A stretch of 64,000 nt of DNA, from NCBI GenBank assembly GCA_965237505.1, contig CBDEFR010000004.1, positions 124,001 to 188,000 on the forward strand, written 5' to 3'. The position numbers and the translations under genes are program-made. The notes under the pieces were generated by a model. That model saw only the letters and a program-made list of their open reading frames with translations, was not told the DNA's origin and made no database searches. Source of the DNA: NVTR01 sp965237505. GTDB taxonomy: Bacteria > Pseudomonadota > Alphaproteobacteria > Rhodobacterales > Rhodobacteraceae. Positions 53,928 to 62,898 of the stretch are shown piece by piece. Each line of letters begins with the position of its first letter. The stretch's first letter is position 1.

Positions 53928-54017
53928 GCAAATTTGTCGGTAACACGCGATATGTCCGGTTTATGTACCAGATGATCTGTCCGGTTTTAGAACGCCTCCA
54001 AGCCATGGAGGGAGGCG

Positions 54018-55193
54018 ATGCGTCGGACGGAGCAGGTACAGGGACTGAGATTGATGAAGTTCGAGGAGGTTTACGGGTGCATCCATCGGGGTGGCTTGAG
54101 CCAGGCGGAGGCGGCGGAGGTTCTGGGTGTCTCGGAGCGCACCTTCCGGCGCTGGCGCGACCGCTACGAGGCGGAGGGAGCCGACGGTCTCTACGACCGC
54201 CGCCTGGGCCGCCTCTCGGCGCGGCGCGCGCCGGTGGACGAGGTGGCGCGGGTGCTGGAGTTGTTCGACACCCGCTACTGGGACTTCACGGCCAAGCACT
54301 TCCACGAGAAGCTGGTGGCCGATCACGGCTTCAAGCGCAGCTACAACTGGCTGCGGCTGAGCTTGCAAGCCCATGGGCGCAGGCGCGCGGCGCCCAGGCG
54401 TGGGGCGCACCGGCGCAAGCGGCCGCGCCGTGCCCTGCCCGGCATGATGTTGCACCAGGACGGCTCGAGCCACGAGTGGGTCCCCGGTCGATGGTGGGAC
54501 CTGATCGTCACCATGGACGATGCGACCAGCGATATCTACTCGGCCTTCTTCGTCGCCGAAGAGGGCACCATGTCGAGCTTCCAGGGGGTGTCCGAGGCGA
54601 TCCGGACCAAGGGCCTGTTCTGCTCGCTCTACGCCGACCGCGCCAGCCACTACTGGAACACGCCCGAGGCCGGCGGCAAGGTGGACAAGGACACCCCGAC
54701 CCAGGTCGGCCGCGCCCTGGCGCAGCTCGGCATCGAGCTGATCCCGGCCTACTCGCCCGAGGCAAGGGGGCGCTCGGAGCGCATGTTCGGCACCTTGCAG
54801 AAGCGCCTGCCCCAGGAACTCAGGCTCGCCGGCATCACCGACATGGTCGAGGCCAACCGCTTCCTCAAGGAGGTCTTCCTGCCACAACACAACGCCCGCT
54901 TCGCGACCCCGGCCGAGGACCGGGGCACCGCCTTCGTCCCCTTCACCGGCGCGCTCGACGACATCCTGTGCATCCACGAGGAACGCACCGTCTCAAACGA
55001 CAACACGGTGCGCTACAAGCGCCTGGCACTTCAGATCCCCGCCGGCCGCCACCGCCGCCATTACGTCAAGGCCAGGGTCTGCGTCCACGAATACCCCGAC
55101 GGCACAATGGCCGTCTTCCATGGACCGCGATGTCTGGCGCGATACCACGCCGATGGCCAACCGATCGACAGCCAAACCCGCGAGGCCGCGTGA
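54018..55193 (+). CDS. IS1202-type (ISNCY) transposase, intact
   Basis: 391 aa. Helix-turn-helix at 15-60 (GGLSQAEAAEVLGVSERTFRRW); rve-like catalytic core with MLHQDGSSHEWVPGRWWDLI, TMDDATSDIYSAFF and PEARGRSERMFGTLQKRL; C-terminal YHADGQPIDSQTREAA. It is the only complete copy in the window and could supply transposase to the frameshifted copy 1. Confidence 0.92.
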   Translation: MRRTEQVQGLRLMKFEEVYGCIHRGGLSQAEAAEVLGVSERTFRRWRDRYEAEGADGLYDRRLGRLSARRAPVDEVARVLELFDTRYWDFTAKHFHEKLVADHGFKRSYNWLRLSLQAHGRRRAAPRRGAHRRKRPRRALPGMMLHQDGSSHEWVPGRWWDLIVTMDDATSDIYSAFFVAEEGTMSSFQGVSEAIRTKGLFCSLYADRASHYWNTPEAGGKVDKDTPTQVGRALAQLGIELIPAYSPEARGRSERMFGTLQKRLPQELRLAGITDMVEANRFLKEVFLPQHNARFATPAEDRGTAFVPFTGALDDILCIHEERTVSNDNTVRYKRLALQIPAGRHRRHYVKARVCVHEYPDGTMAVFHGPRCLARYHADGQPIDSQTREAA

Positions 55194-55299
55194 CCCGCTT
55201 CGACGCGACCGACCGGCGCCCTGTGGACAAGTGGACAGCCGCTCCGCGACCGACCACTTCCCCACAGGGCCAGAAACCGCAACAGAAGCGGTCAACTCA

Positions 55300-56459
55300 T
55301 ACCAACGGCCCTAGTAGTTGACCGTTTTGGCCCATTGTCTGGTAGTGATTGACGTGATTGCGGTTTTGTCGTTTGCAAAGAAGTTCCATGCTTCGCAACA
55401 CCTGTCGACGATCTGCTCATAATTGTCGAAGACGGATATGGCGAGCTTGTTGGCACGCAGATAAGCCCACACATTTTCCATCGGGTTGAGTTCAGGGGAA
55501 TAGGGCGGGAGTTTGAGCAGGGTGATGTTGTCGGGTACCTCCAGCTCTGCCGAACCGTGCCAGCCAGCGCCATCCAGAATGAGAAGGGCATGTGCGCCCG
55601 ATGCGACGGTTTTAGCGATCTCGGCGAGATGCGCGCTCATGGCCTGTGTGTCGGCATGTGGCATGATCAGAGCGGCCGCTTCAGCCCGTTCCGGGCAGAC
55701 GGCGCCGAAAATGTAGCTCCAGATATAGCGGGTGTCGCGCGGGGCACGGGGGCGTGTTCCACGCTCGGCCCAGATACGGGTGAGCGTGCCCTGCTGGCCA
55801 ACCCGCGCTTCATCCTGAAACCATATCTCCAGGGGCTTGCTGCGGGCTGTTTCCGGCAAGGCTGCTTCTACCTCTGCGGCGAAGTTTTTTTAAAAGCCTC
55901 CTGTGCATCCGGGTCGGATTTCGGATGCTGCGGGCGCACCGACAGACGCCGAAAGCCCAGGCTTGCCAATTGTTTGCCAACAGTTCGCTCATGCATGGTG
56001 ACGCCGAAGCGCTCTTCGATCTTGCGTTTCAGATCAATGCGCCGCCAGCGCACAACCCCATCGGTTTCGGGGTCGGGACCCGCCCGAACCATTTCCGCCA
56101 ACTCCTCCTTCTGTGCCGCGCTCAGCAGACAGGGTGGATCCGGCGGGCGACGGTTGAACAGGCCCGACACGCCCTCCGCATTGTAACGGTGGGCCCAATC
56201 CCGCAACGTCTGCCGATCCATGCCGCAGTTTTCTGCCGCCGTCTTGCGGTCAACCCCATCCAGAACCAGGGCAATCGCCAACATCCGTCGCGCCGCTTTC
56301 CCATCCCGGCACCGCGCCGCTTCCTGGCGAAGCTCGCCTGCGGACTTGTCTTTGCGCGTAATCCTTACTGCCATCAAAGCCTCCCTTGCCTTGATGCCAC
56401 TGAATCAGATCACGCCGCTCGTGGGAATCCCCTTGAGTCAAATCTGGGGGCCGTTGGTA
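55300..56459 (-). mobile_element. IS630-family insertion sequence, copy 2, inside the IS1202-type element
   Basis: 1160 bp, ends TACCAACGGCC...GGCCGTTGGTA, flanked by TCA (55297-55299 and 56460-56462). The uninterrupted target is known from IS1202 copy 1 (GTCAACTCATATGGTAC). The duplication is therefore exactly TCA, three bases rather than the TA usual for IS630. Confidence 0.92.
55311..56374 (-). CDS. IS630-family transposase made by -1 frameshifting (copy 2, intact)
   Basis: orfA runs from 56374 to its stop at 55868; orfB, in the -1 frame, ends at 55311. The join is at seven Ts on the plus strand (55885-55891), i.e. AAAAAAAC in the coding sense. Full-length product about 354 aa with WFQDEARVG, LILDGAGWHGS and PPYSPELNPMENVWAYL. 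All three acidic residues are present, unlike copy 1. Confidence 0.88.
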
Positions 56460-56533
56460 TCATATGGTACATAAACCGGTCAACTCAGAATGTTCTCGAC
56501 AGTGCCCTTCCGCAAATGGAAGGAACTCAGCTA

Positions 56534-56716
56534 ATGGCTGAAGCCTATTACGACCTCAATAAGTCCTCAGACGGCCAGTACTACTTCAACTTGAAGGCCC
56601 CGAATCACAAGGTGGTCGCGACATCGGAGATGTACACGACAAAAAGTGCCGCCCAAGAGGGCATCCGGGATGTGCGGAATCTCGCGAGCACAACCGAAGT
56701 CAAGGACAATACATAG
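56534..56716 (+). CDS. DUF1508 (YegP-like) small protein
   Basis: 60 aa from ATG 56534: AEAYYDLNKSSDGQYYFNLK, NHKVVATSEMYTTKSAAQEGI. This is one copy of the YegP/DUF1508 fold, whose members form two-strand domains, often in tandem. Function is poorly known. Preceded by GGAAGGAA about 15 bp upstream. The IS1202-type insertion ends 32 bp upstream, so the native promoter is probably displaced. Confidence 0.82.
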   Translation: MAEAYYDLNKSSDGQYYFNLKAPNHKVVATSEMYTTKSAAQEGIRDVRNLASTTEVKDNT

Positions 56717-56717
56717 G

Positions 56718-56999
56718 CTATCCGTAAGGATGGCCAGGGATGGCCCGCTCGAGTCGGCGGGCCATCCGCACTACCTCGACGCGGCTCGCAATGCAGAGAT
56801 TTCCCTCACCGATATGCATGTTGTGCGCAATCTCGTGGATCAGACCGACATCTCCCAGCACTGCCTCGATGCTCGCCGCTCCGGACTTGAGCGCCACAAA
56901 CCCGACGAAACACGCCATGTGGAGCGCTCCAACGGTGAAGCCATTGGTGTCGATAAGGTCGGCCAGAGACTTGTCATCAGGAGGCCGCTTACAAGGCAT
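56718..56999 (-). CDS. hypothetical protein with HEIAH sequence
   Basis: 93 aa from ATG 56999 (PCKRPPDDKSLADLIDTNGF). Contains VGALHMACFVGFVALKSGAA and GLIHEIAHNMHIGEGNL, a match to the HExxH pattern that may be fortuitous, and ends in VVRMARRLERAIPGHPYG. Not recognised. The IS21 terminus at 57018 lies 18 bp upstream of its start, so its own promoter is probably gone. Convergent with DUF1508. Confidence 0.5.
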   Translation of the reverse strand: MPCKRPPDDKSLADLIDTNGFTVGALHMACFVGFVALKSGAASIEAVLGDVGLIHEIAHNMHIGEGNLCIASRVEVVRMARRLERAIPGHPYG

Positions 57000-57176
57000 T
57001 GGGTCTCTCTGTTCATGTGTCAATCCCGGAGTAAAAAGGGTCAATGTCCCGGTGCAAAACTGGCACCTGGTTTGATTTAGGTGCGCACCCTGGTGCGTGT
57101 GCTTTCCAAATAGCTGATGCGTGCCAGGGTGCGTTGGCCGCAGGCCAACCTTTTCGCAGTTTTGGTATTTTCAGGA

Positions 57177-57928
57177 TTACGGTTTGGCGATTTTGCTCTG
57201 GCGCAACCGGTAGCTTTCGCCGTTCATCTCGAGGATATGGACGTGGTGGGTTAGGCGATCGAGAATGGCGCCTGTGAGGCGTTCTGCGCCGAAGACCTCG
57301 GTCCATTCATCGAACGGCAGGTTGGATGTGATGATGATGGAGCCACGTTCGTAGCGCTGCGAGATGATCTCGAAGAGAAGCTCGGCCCCGGTCTTGCTCA
57401 GTGGCACAAAACCCAGTTCATCAATGATCAGCAGGTCCTGGCTAACCAGTTGTTTCTGCAAGCGCTGCAGGCGGCGTTCGTCGACGGCCTCGATGAGTTC
57501 ATGGACGAGAGCAGCGGCAGTGGTGAAGCGTACTTTCCTGCCCTTCTGGCAGGCCGCCAGACCCAATCCCAGGGCGATATGGGTTTTACCTGTGCCGCTT
57601 GGCCCCAATGCGATGATATTGGCGCGCCGGTCTATGAACTCACCGCGGGCCAGTTGCATGGTCAGGACCTTGTTCAGCGACGGGATGACCTTGAAGTTGA
57701 AGCTGTCCAGGCTTTTGGTCGCCGGGAACTTTGCGGCCTTGATCCTGCGCTCGATCATCCGGCGTTCGCGCTCGATCAGTTCCAACTCGCAAAGCCGCAG
57801 CAGGTAGTTGATGTGATCCTTGTTCTCCACTGCGCATTGCCGGGCCTGTTTGGCATATTCGCTGTGGAAGGCGGCAGCCGGAGCTTCTTGAGGTGGTGCT
57901 GCAGCAGAACCTGCGGGGTGTCGGTCAT
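57177..57928 (-). pseudogene. istB: IS21 helper ATPase IstB, N-terminal frameshift
   Basis: The start at 57928 (MTDTPQVLLQHHLKKLRLP) overlaps the istA stop as in intact IS21 elements. A missing base near 57880 throws the frame off before VENKDHINYLLRL. The remaining 217 codons hold the AAA+ core: ALGPSGTGKTHIALGLG (Walker A), LLIIDELGFVPLS (Walker B), ITSNLPFDEW. An internal GTG at 57830 could start a shortened ATPase. Confidence 0.85.
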
Positions 57929-59423
57929 GCCGGCGCCTGCGCCATCAGGCTCATGTAACTGGCAGGATCTGTGGTCTCGACCTGCGCCCTTGGAAGGTAC
58001 GGGTAAATCTCCAGATCGAGCCGGGGTGGGCGTTTCTCGATCTGGCAGAGGACGAGATGCTTCACTGCATCGTAGCCGATGGCCCCGAGTTCCAGTGACT
58101 ACCTGATGGCGCCGTGAACATGGCCCATCTCGAAAGTCTCCAGCAGCCGCAGAACCTGGACGTATTCGCGCTTGCCCTTCTTTCCCATGCGCGCTTCCAG
58201 CAGCCGGTGCAGGGTGGCGAACTCCCCGGGCAGGTCCCAGCCCTGCAACGGAGCCGCCTGATCAAGCGCGCCGACCTTCTGTTCCAGCAGAGGCAGGAAG
58301 TGCATCGGATCGAAGACCATGTCCGCTTTTTCGTAGGACCGCTTGTGGCAGGCGATGATTTCCGTGCCGCAGCCGATGATGACCTCGTGGACATAGCCGC
58401 GAACCTGGACCTCGTGATGGGCGTATGCGACCGGCACGAAATAGTCGTTGTTGCGATAGCGGACCATCGAGATCGACGTCGCCCGGGTGCTGACCTTCTC
58501 GCAGGCGTCATAGGGCGTCAGGGGTAGTGTCATCAGCGCATCAAGATCACGCATCAGCCGCTCGCCGATAGTCTCGGAATGACCTCGCAATACTTCGTCC
58601 TGCCGTTTGAGGCATTGCTCCTCCAGCCGGGCGTTCAGATCATCGAAACTGTCGAAGCGCGGCATCGGACCAGGAAGTTCCGCCGACCATAACCGATTGT
58701 GCCTTCGACACTACCCTTGTCATTGCCCTTGCCAGGACGGCCGAACCGGTCCTCAAAGAGATAGTGCGACTGCAACTCCGAGAAAGTTCTGGTGCGTTGC
58801 CGGGTTCCGTCCCCGAGGATCCGCGCCACCGCGATCGTGGTGTTGTCGTAGAGCCCTGACAGCGGCACGCCTCCGAAGAAGGCAAAGGCGGAGACATGGC
58901 CATCACAAAAGGCCTCGGTTGTCTCGGCCGGATAGGCCTTGATGAAGAACGCGTCCGAGTGCGGCAGAGACATTGCAAAGTAGTGCAGCTTGCGCACGAC
59001 CCCGCCAATCTCGCCAAGCGCCTCACCAAAATCAACCTGGGCGTGGCCCGGCGCGTGGCTCAGCGGCACGAACACCTCCCGCGTCCGCCGCTTTCGCTCA
59101 CGCACATAGTCCGTGACGATGGTGATGCCGCCGACGAAGCCATGTTCATCACGCAGACGCTCATATATCCGCTTCGACGTATGCCGCTGCTTCTTGAGCC
59201 GCGACTTATCCTCTTCCAATATCTGGTTGATGAGCGGAATGAACGGGTCAAGCTTTGGACGGGCTGGTGGCCCATTCCTGCGATACCCAGGTGGCACCGC
59301 ATGCTTCAGAATTTTTGACACAGTCTTGCGATCAATCCCAAAATGTCGGGCCGCCGCACTCTTGCTCATCCCATCCACATGGCACGCACGGCGTACCCGA
59401 CTATACAGTTCCACAGAATACAT
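57925..59423 (-). pseudogene. istA: IS21 transposase IstA, frameshift and stop codon
   Basis: From 59423 the frame gives the helix-turn-helix (MSKSAAARHFGIDRKTVSKIL) and DDE core (HAPGHAQVDFGEALG, GLYDNTTIAVARI, NDKGSVEGTIGYGRRNFLV). A missing C at about 58664 ends it. The next frame continues MPRFDSFDDLNARLEEQC to a TAG at 58101-58099, where family members read HGAIRLALELG. The remaining tail runs to TGA 57925. Two independent lesions make reversion unlikely. Confidence 0.88.
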
Positions 59424-59531
59424 CTCCCCGCCCTCAGCTCGTTTGCTTCAGGCTTCAAGGTGCGGAATTTTGCTCCGCGACGGTCAGATCATCCGACCGA
59501 TTCCGTGGGTATTTTGTCTCCGGGATTCACA

Positions 59532-60126
59532 GTAGGGTCTTGGCGTCGGTCGCCTTTACAACCTTGGCCCTGACCTTGTTGGTCTTGCGATCCTTCGCCC
59601 CCAGAACGGCGGTCTTGCCGACTGTGCCCCTGCCAGCTTTCAGCTTCTTACCCTTGTGCTTGTTGCGCTCTCTGCCGCCGAAATAGGTTTCGTCGACTTC
59701 GACTGGACCCGCAAAATCCTCAAGATCGTCATGACTCCATGCCTCGCGGATGCGTTGCAGCATGAACCATGCGGACTTCTGAGAAACACCTATATCACGA
59801 TGCAGTTTCATGCTGGACACACCCTTGAGACTGGTCAGGTGCAGATATATGGCAAACACCCACTTGCGGAGTGGCAGTTGGGACTTGCGCATCACAGTGC
59901 CGGTCTTGACGGAGAAATATGCCCCGCAATCCGAACAACGGTAGGGCATGTCCTTGTGGCTTGCTTCATGGGTTCTGGTGCTGCCGCATTGCGGGCAATA
60001 GCGACCATCCGGCCAAACGCGGGTCTCAAACCATTGACGGGCGCTTTCCTCGGTCGGGAACATGTCTGCAAGGGCCATCAGGCTAATGCCCTCGCGGTCT
60101 GATTTTCCGGGTGCTTTGTGTGCCAT
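59532..60126 (-). pseudogene. IS1595-family transposase, C-terminally truncated by IS21
   Basis: About 198 codons: zinc ribbon YCPQCGSTRTHEASH...YRCSDCGAYFSVKTGT (residues about 43-75), then KLHRDIGVSQKSAWFMLQRI and the start of the ISXO2-like DDE domain (GPVEVDETYFGGRE). Family members have about 300 residues with a second Asp and a Glu/His downstream, which are missing. Confidence 0.87.
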
Positions 60127-60197
60127 GATGCTGATTCTCCCTACCCATCACATATGGGTATTCAGCACCTAGATTTCAAGGCAGGGTTATAAGCCCC
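59532..60197 (-). mobile_element. IS1595-family element, 5' part only
   Basis: The right terminus GGGGCTTATAACCCTGCC (60197-60180 on the minus strand) and the N-terminal two thirds of the transposase remain. IS21 ends at 59531 and has replaced the rest. The same terminus sequence occurs, interrupted by IS630, at 51287-51293/52456-52463. The element sits within the COG3904 gene fragment. Confidence 0.8.
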
Positions 60198-60734
60198 AAA
60201 TAAATGTTATCCGCATCCGCCGCCTGCAACGTGAACCAGTAAAAGTCCGGATCGATCCCCATTTCCGAATAATAATTCACATAATGCGCGTGGGCCGGAT
60301 CGTTGCGGGGAATGTCGCCGCCTTGCGTCCCATCACTATCGGCCCAGGAATGCACCCCAATCCCGGCCCCGCATTCGGCAAACCGCCTGCTACCCGCCAG
60401 AAACAGGTCGACCGCACCGGATGCGATCGGCCTCGGCCGGCACATAGGTGTCGATCCCCAGCGCCCGGATTTGGCGGGCAAGCCGCAGGTTGACCTCGTC
60501 GTCGATCGATCCTGGCATTTCGAGCAAAACCAGAACCTCGATCTCCGGATGATCTTGCAAAAACCGGCTGACGCGCCGATATGATTCCGGTCCAATTGTG
60601 CCTTCCACCAACCCGACTTCGCCATCGGCTTCCAAGAAAAGTCGTTCGTCAAATCCCTGCGCCAGGGTGCCAGAGCCCAAGCCAAAAAAGAGCGTCACGC
60701 CGATCAGAAACCGCGGCAGAAACAATCCCTGCAT
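60198..60734 (-). pseudogene. COG3904-type periplasmic ClpP-like protein, broken
   Basis: From ATG 60734: signal peptide MQGLFLPRFLIGVTLFFGLGS, then LVEGTIGPESYRRVSRFLQD, LLEMPGSIDDEVNLRLARQI and RALGIDTYVPA. A frame change near 60425 is needed to continue with ASGAVDLFLAGSRRF (position of the ClpP-like serine), GVHSWADSDGTQGGDIP and YYSEMGIDPDFYWFTLQAAD. IS1595 then cuts the 3' end. Members of this group look like crotonase/ClpP-fold periplasmic proteins of unknown substrate. Confidence 0.7.
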
Positions 60735-60801
60735 CTCGTCTCCCCGCACAAACATCCTCCCGCCTTAGCCATGTCACGTTTCTCAAATCGTCTAACTAGC
60801 T

Positions 60802-60975
60802 TCACTTCCCCTCTTTGCGTAGTTTCTCAAGCAATTTGTCGTGGCTTAGAAATGGAACGTGTATCAGTCCGTCCTCAGCGATGTGGACAGATTGGCCACG
60901 TCCTTCTAGCTCTTTGCGCAGGCGCTCATTTTCTTTGGTAAGTCTGTGAATGCGCTGTGCTGGCCACTGTCTCAT
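60802..60975 (-). CDS. hypothetical small coiled-coil protein
   Basis: 57 aa from ATG 60975: MRQWPAQRIHRLTKENERLR then KELEGRG, a short charged helix, followed by HIAEDGLIHVPFLSHDKLLE. The frame is open further upstream to 61032, but those residues look non-coding. Not recognised; perhaps the C-terminal part of a phage- or plasmid-type protein. Confidence 0.4.
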   Translation of the reverse strand: MRQWPAQRIHRLTKENERLRKELEGRGQSVHIAEDGLIHVPFLSHDKLLEKLRKEGK

Positions 60976-61031
60976 CGCAGCGCCTCTAGGCGCCTGTGTG
61001 ACGTGCGTAAAGCCTCTCGCTGGAAGACGCA

Positions 61032-61163
61032 CTACCGCAGGCCGATGAAGTCCAGGGGTCCTGTTTCAATGCCGTCCAGCGCCAGGGTTAGACTGTCCCG
61101 GATTTCCAGCCATTCTTCGGTTGGCATGGTTTTCGCCTTCGCAGGGTTGCGCACTCTGGTCAT
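61032..61163 (-). CDS. hypothetical 43-aa protein
   Basis: MTRVRNPAKAKTMPTEEWLE, IRDSLTLALDGIETGPLDFI. The start at 61163 is supported by AGGAGAG six bases upstream. Mostly helical; no family recognised. Divergent from the small XRE regulator gene, with about 120 bp between them. Confidence 0.5.
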   Translation of the reverse strand: MTRVRNPAKAKTMPTEEWLEIRDSLTLALDGIETGPLDFIGLR

Positions 61164-61261
61164 TTCTCTCTCCTGTTTGTTGGACTTGCTCTCAGGCAAG
61201 CCGGTAGTGACTGCTGCAAATGGGGTTGCGGGCATTGTATTGTCGGCGGTTTGTGCTATCG

Positions 61262-61318
61262 ATAGAAAACATATCAACTCGGAATGCATGCATTGTCAAT
61301 AGAAAAAATATCAATTCG
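61262..61318. promoter_or_regulatory. direct repeat around the start of the small XRE regulator gene
   Basis: ATAGAAAACATATCAACTCG (61262-61281) and ATAGAAAAAATATCAATTCG (61299-61318) are 20-mers matching in 18 positions, 37 bp apart. One lies upstream of the start codon and one within the first codons, as expected for an autoregulatory operator. Confidence 0.45.
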
Positions 61319-61541
61319 CCAATTGAAGGCCGCACGAGCGTTGCTCGATTGGTCCCAAATGGATTTGGCCGCAGCCTCAGAAATCTCCTACCCTACAGTA
61401 GCACGGCTTGAGACAATGGATGGACCAATTGGTGGGCGAGGCAGTACAGCCATTGCCATCCGCACCGCCCTTGAAACAGCCGGTGTTGAGTTCATCGAAG
61501 AAAATGGTGGCGGGCCGGGGGTTAGGTTGCGGAAAGAGTAG
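61284..61541 (+). CDS. small XRE-type transcriptional regulator
   Basis: 85 aa. Helix-turn-helix IRQLKAARALLDWSQMDLAA and SEISYPTVARLE (residues 11-43), followed by STAIAIRTALETAGVEFIEE and NGGGPGVRLRK. This C-terminus is very common in small alphaproteobacterial XRE regulators carried on islands and prophages. Probably autoregulated through the repeat at 61262-61318. Target genes unknown; the MerB-like gene is next on the same strand, 146 bp away. Confidence 0.85.
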   Translation: MHALSIEKISIRQLKAARALLDWSQMDLAAASEISYPTVARLETMDGPIGGRGSTAIAIRTALETAGVEFIEENGGGPGVRLRKE

Positions 61542-61687
61542 TGACACGCGCTGGGAGAGGATTAAAGCGAATAGGCTTATATTATGATGCCCATTTGCAG
61601 GGAAATTCCCTTGGATAGAAACGTAAATACTGGTCTTGATATGTCTGTTGTCAGCAGTTCGGCAGTCAGAAACGCTTTACCAAATTA

Positions 61688-62299
61688 TTGACCGAATCAC
61701 GCATGCGAAAGCAATGGTCGAGCATTGATGAAACGACACTTAGCCTGCACCGTAATATCCTTTCTGCCTATGTTAAAACCGGAACAGCGCCCGTCACTAG
61801 TGAGCTGGACCACGCGCAATTGCTCGACCTGAGCAGGCGTGATTTGATTGTGATGAACGGTGAAAATATTTCGGCGGCCTATCCGTTTTCAACCGAGCCG
61901 ACGCTTCATTCAGTGCGCATCGGGGAACGGGAAATTGCCTGTGTGTGCGCGATTGATGCATTGGGAACCAGTGCAATGGTTAGACAAGAAGTTCAGGTGA
62001 AATCGCGATGCCCGCAATGTGATCAAAGTATCGTTGTCGATATTGCGAAGGATGGACTGCAGGTTGTTGATTGCGAACCAGGTACGACCCGAATTTGGGC
62101 AGGAATTGTGCTAATTGAAGGGTGTGCCGCGACCAGCCAATGTCAATCGATGCTGGCGTTTTGCTGTCAGGAACACCTGAACGAATGGCGGGGCGCCGAT
62201 GAAAAACGACGCGAGGGTTACACATTTTCGGTGGAACAGGCTGTTCAAGTAGGGGTTGCAATTTTCCGACCGTTTCTACCGCAATCCGAAAGGGCGTAG
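61688..62299 (+). CDS. alkylmercury lyase (MerB) family protein
   Basis: 203 aa from TTG 61688, or 198 from ATG 61703. It matches the MerB fold: AAYPFSTEPTLHSV, then ACVCAIDALGTSAM with the C-x-x-D arrangement of the catalytic Cys96/Asp99 pair of MerB. FCCQEHLNEWRG supplies the second catalytic cysteine (Cys159 equivalent), and VEQAVQVGVAIF ends it. MerB protonolyses the carbon-mercury bond. No merA, merR or merT lies beside it, so it may be an alkylmercury-lyase-like protein with another role. Confidence 0.75.
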   Translation: MTESRMRKQWSSIDETTLSLHRNILSAYVKTGTAPVTSELDHAQLLDLSRRDLIVMNGENISAAYPFSTEPTLHSVRIGEREIACVCAIDALGTSAMVRQEVQVKSRCPQCDQSIVVDIAKDGLQVVDCEPGTTRIWAGIVLIEGCAATSQCQSMLAFCCQEHLNEWRGADEKRREGYTFSVEQAVQVGVAIFRPFLPQSERA

Positions 62300-62360
62300 C
62301 AGCAACAAAAACACGCGAAACATCTGAAGCTACAATACTCGGAATGTATTGACGCGGTTC

Positions 62361-62687
62361 TTACTGACGAACAGCTTTCGCAAAACTCAATGCCTCACCG
62401 ACGTCCGCTTCCTCAGGAATGTGCTGCTTGGTAATGTGCTTTCGCGATGGCTGTCGGCGACCCAAGGTGTCGGTGCGGGTGGCGACGTGGCTAATTTCGC
62501 CGCGTCTCTCAAGTTCTTTTCTAACTGTAGAAACAGCGGTGTGGTGAATCCCCAACATTGCCGCAATTTGCCTGTCGTTTTTCTCAGGCGTGGCCCTCAA
62601 CTGGTCCGCGATAAGTTCCCGTTTCTGCGCTTGGTTTACATGGCGCGACGGGCGATATTTAGTTGCCGCGCGTGGGTGAATCAGCAA
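62361..62687 (-). CDS. ParB-like DNA-binding fragment
   Basis: 108 codons open from TTG 62687, with no good start. RHVNQAQKRELIADQLRATP, EKNDRQIAAMLGIHHTAVST and VRKELERRGEISHVATRTDT resemble the helix-turn-helix region following the nuclease-like domain in ParB-type proteins of plasmids and phages. The N-terminal half is absent, so this is likely a remnant. No parA nearby. Confidence 0.5.
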   Translation of the reverse strand: MLIHPRAATKYRPSRHVNQAQKRELIADQLRATPEKNDRQIAAMLGIHHTAVSTVRKELERRGEISHVATRTDTLGRRQPSRKHITKQHIPEEADVGEALSFAKAVRQ

Positions 62688-62710
62688 GTGAGAGCGTGCT
62701 CAACAATTAA

Positions 62711-62736
62711 AGGCCGCCGCATAACTGCGGCGGCCT
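62711..62736 (-). terminator. hairpin terminator downstream of the bactofilin gene
   Basis: AGGCCGCCGC-AGTTAT-GCGGCGGCCT on the minus strand, a perfect 10-bp stem, then TTAATTGTTG. It lies 160 bp past the bactofilin stop on the same strand. The stem is strong but the U-tract is poor. Confidence 0.55.
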
Positions 62737-62898
62737 CGTAGAGTATCTCGACGGCACGTTTTCCAAGCTATCACCTGAACATGAAGTGCATCAGACTGAC
62801 ACCGTACGGTAAGTATAGCACAGAAACCGCTCGGTTGCATGGCCCCTTAGCCGTTGAATTCAATGCTTCCGTGCAAAACGGCTTGCAGTTTACAGAAC

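Larger units (their letters stand above)
53935..56501 (+). mobile_element. IS1202-type (ISNCY) insertion sequence, copy 2, with nested IS630
   Basis: Ends TGTCGGTAACACGCG... and ...TTCTCGACA match copy 1. IS630 copy 2 (55300-56459) sits inside its right end. Removing ISAs1 from the left flank gives GTGCCCTTCCGCAAATT, matching 56502-56518 in 16 of 17 positions, so the target duplication is again about 17 bp. The insertion separated the DUF1508 gene from its upstream DNA. Confidence 0.92.
57018..59531 (-). mobile_element. IS21-family insertion sequence, decayed
   Basis: 2514 bp. Ends TGTCAATCCCGGAG (57018) and, reversed, TGTGAATCCCGGAG (59531). Carries istA and istB on the minus strand, both damaged. 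No target duplication is evident. Its right end cuts the IS1595 transposase gene, so it inserted into, or recombined with, that element. Confidence 0.88.

Noticed and set aside
56718..56999. Zinc protease on the strength of HEIAH
   Set aside because: The protein is only 93 aa, and lacks a third ligand context or a protease fold; five residues alone occur by chance.
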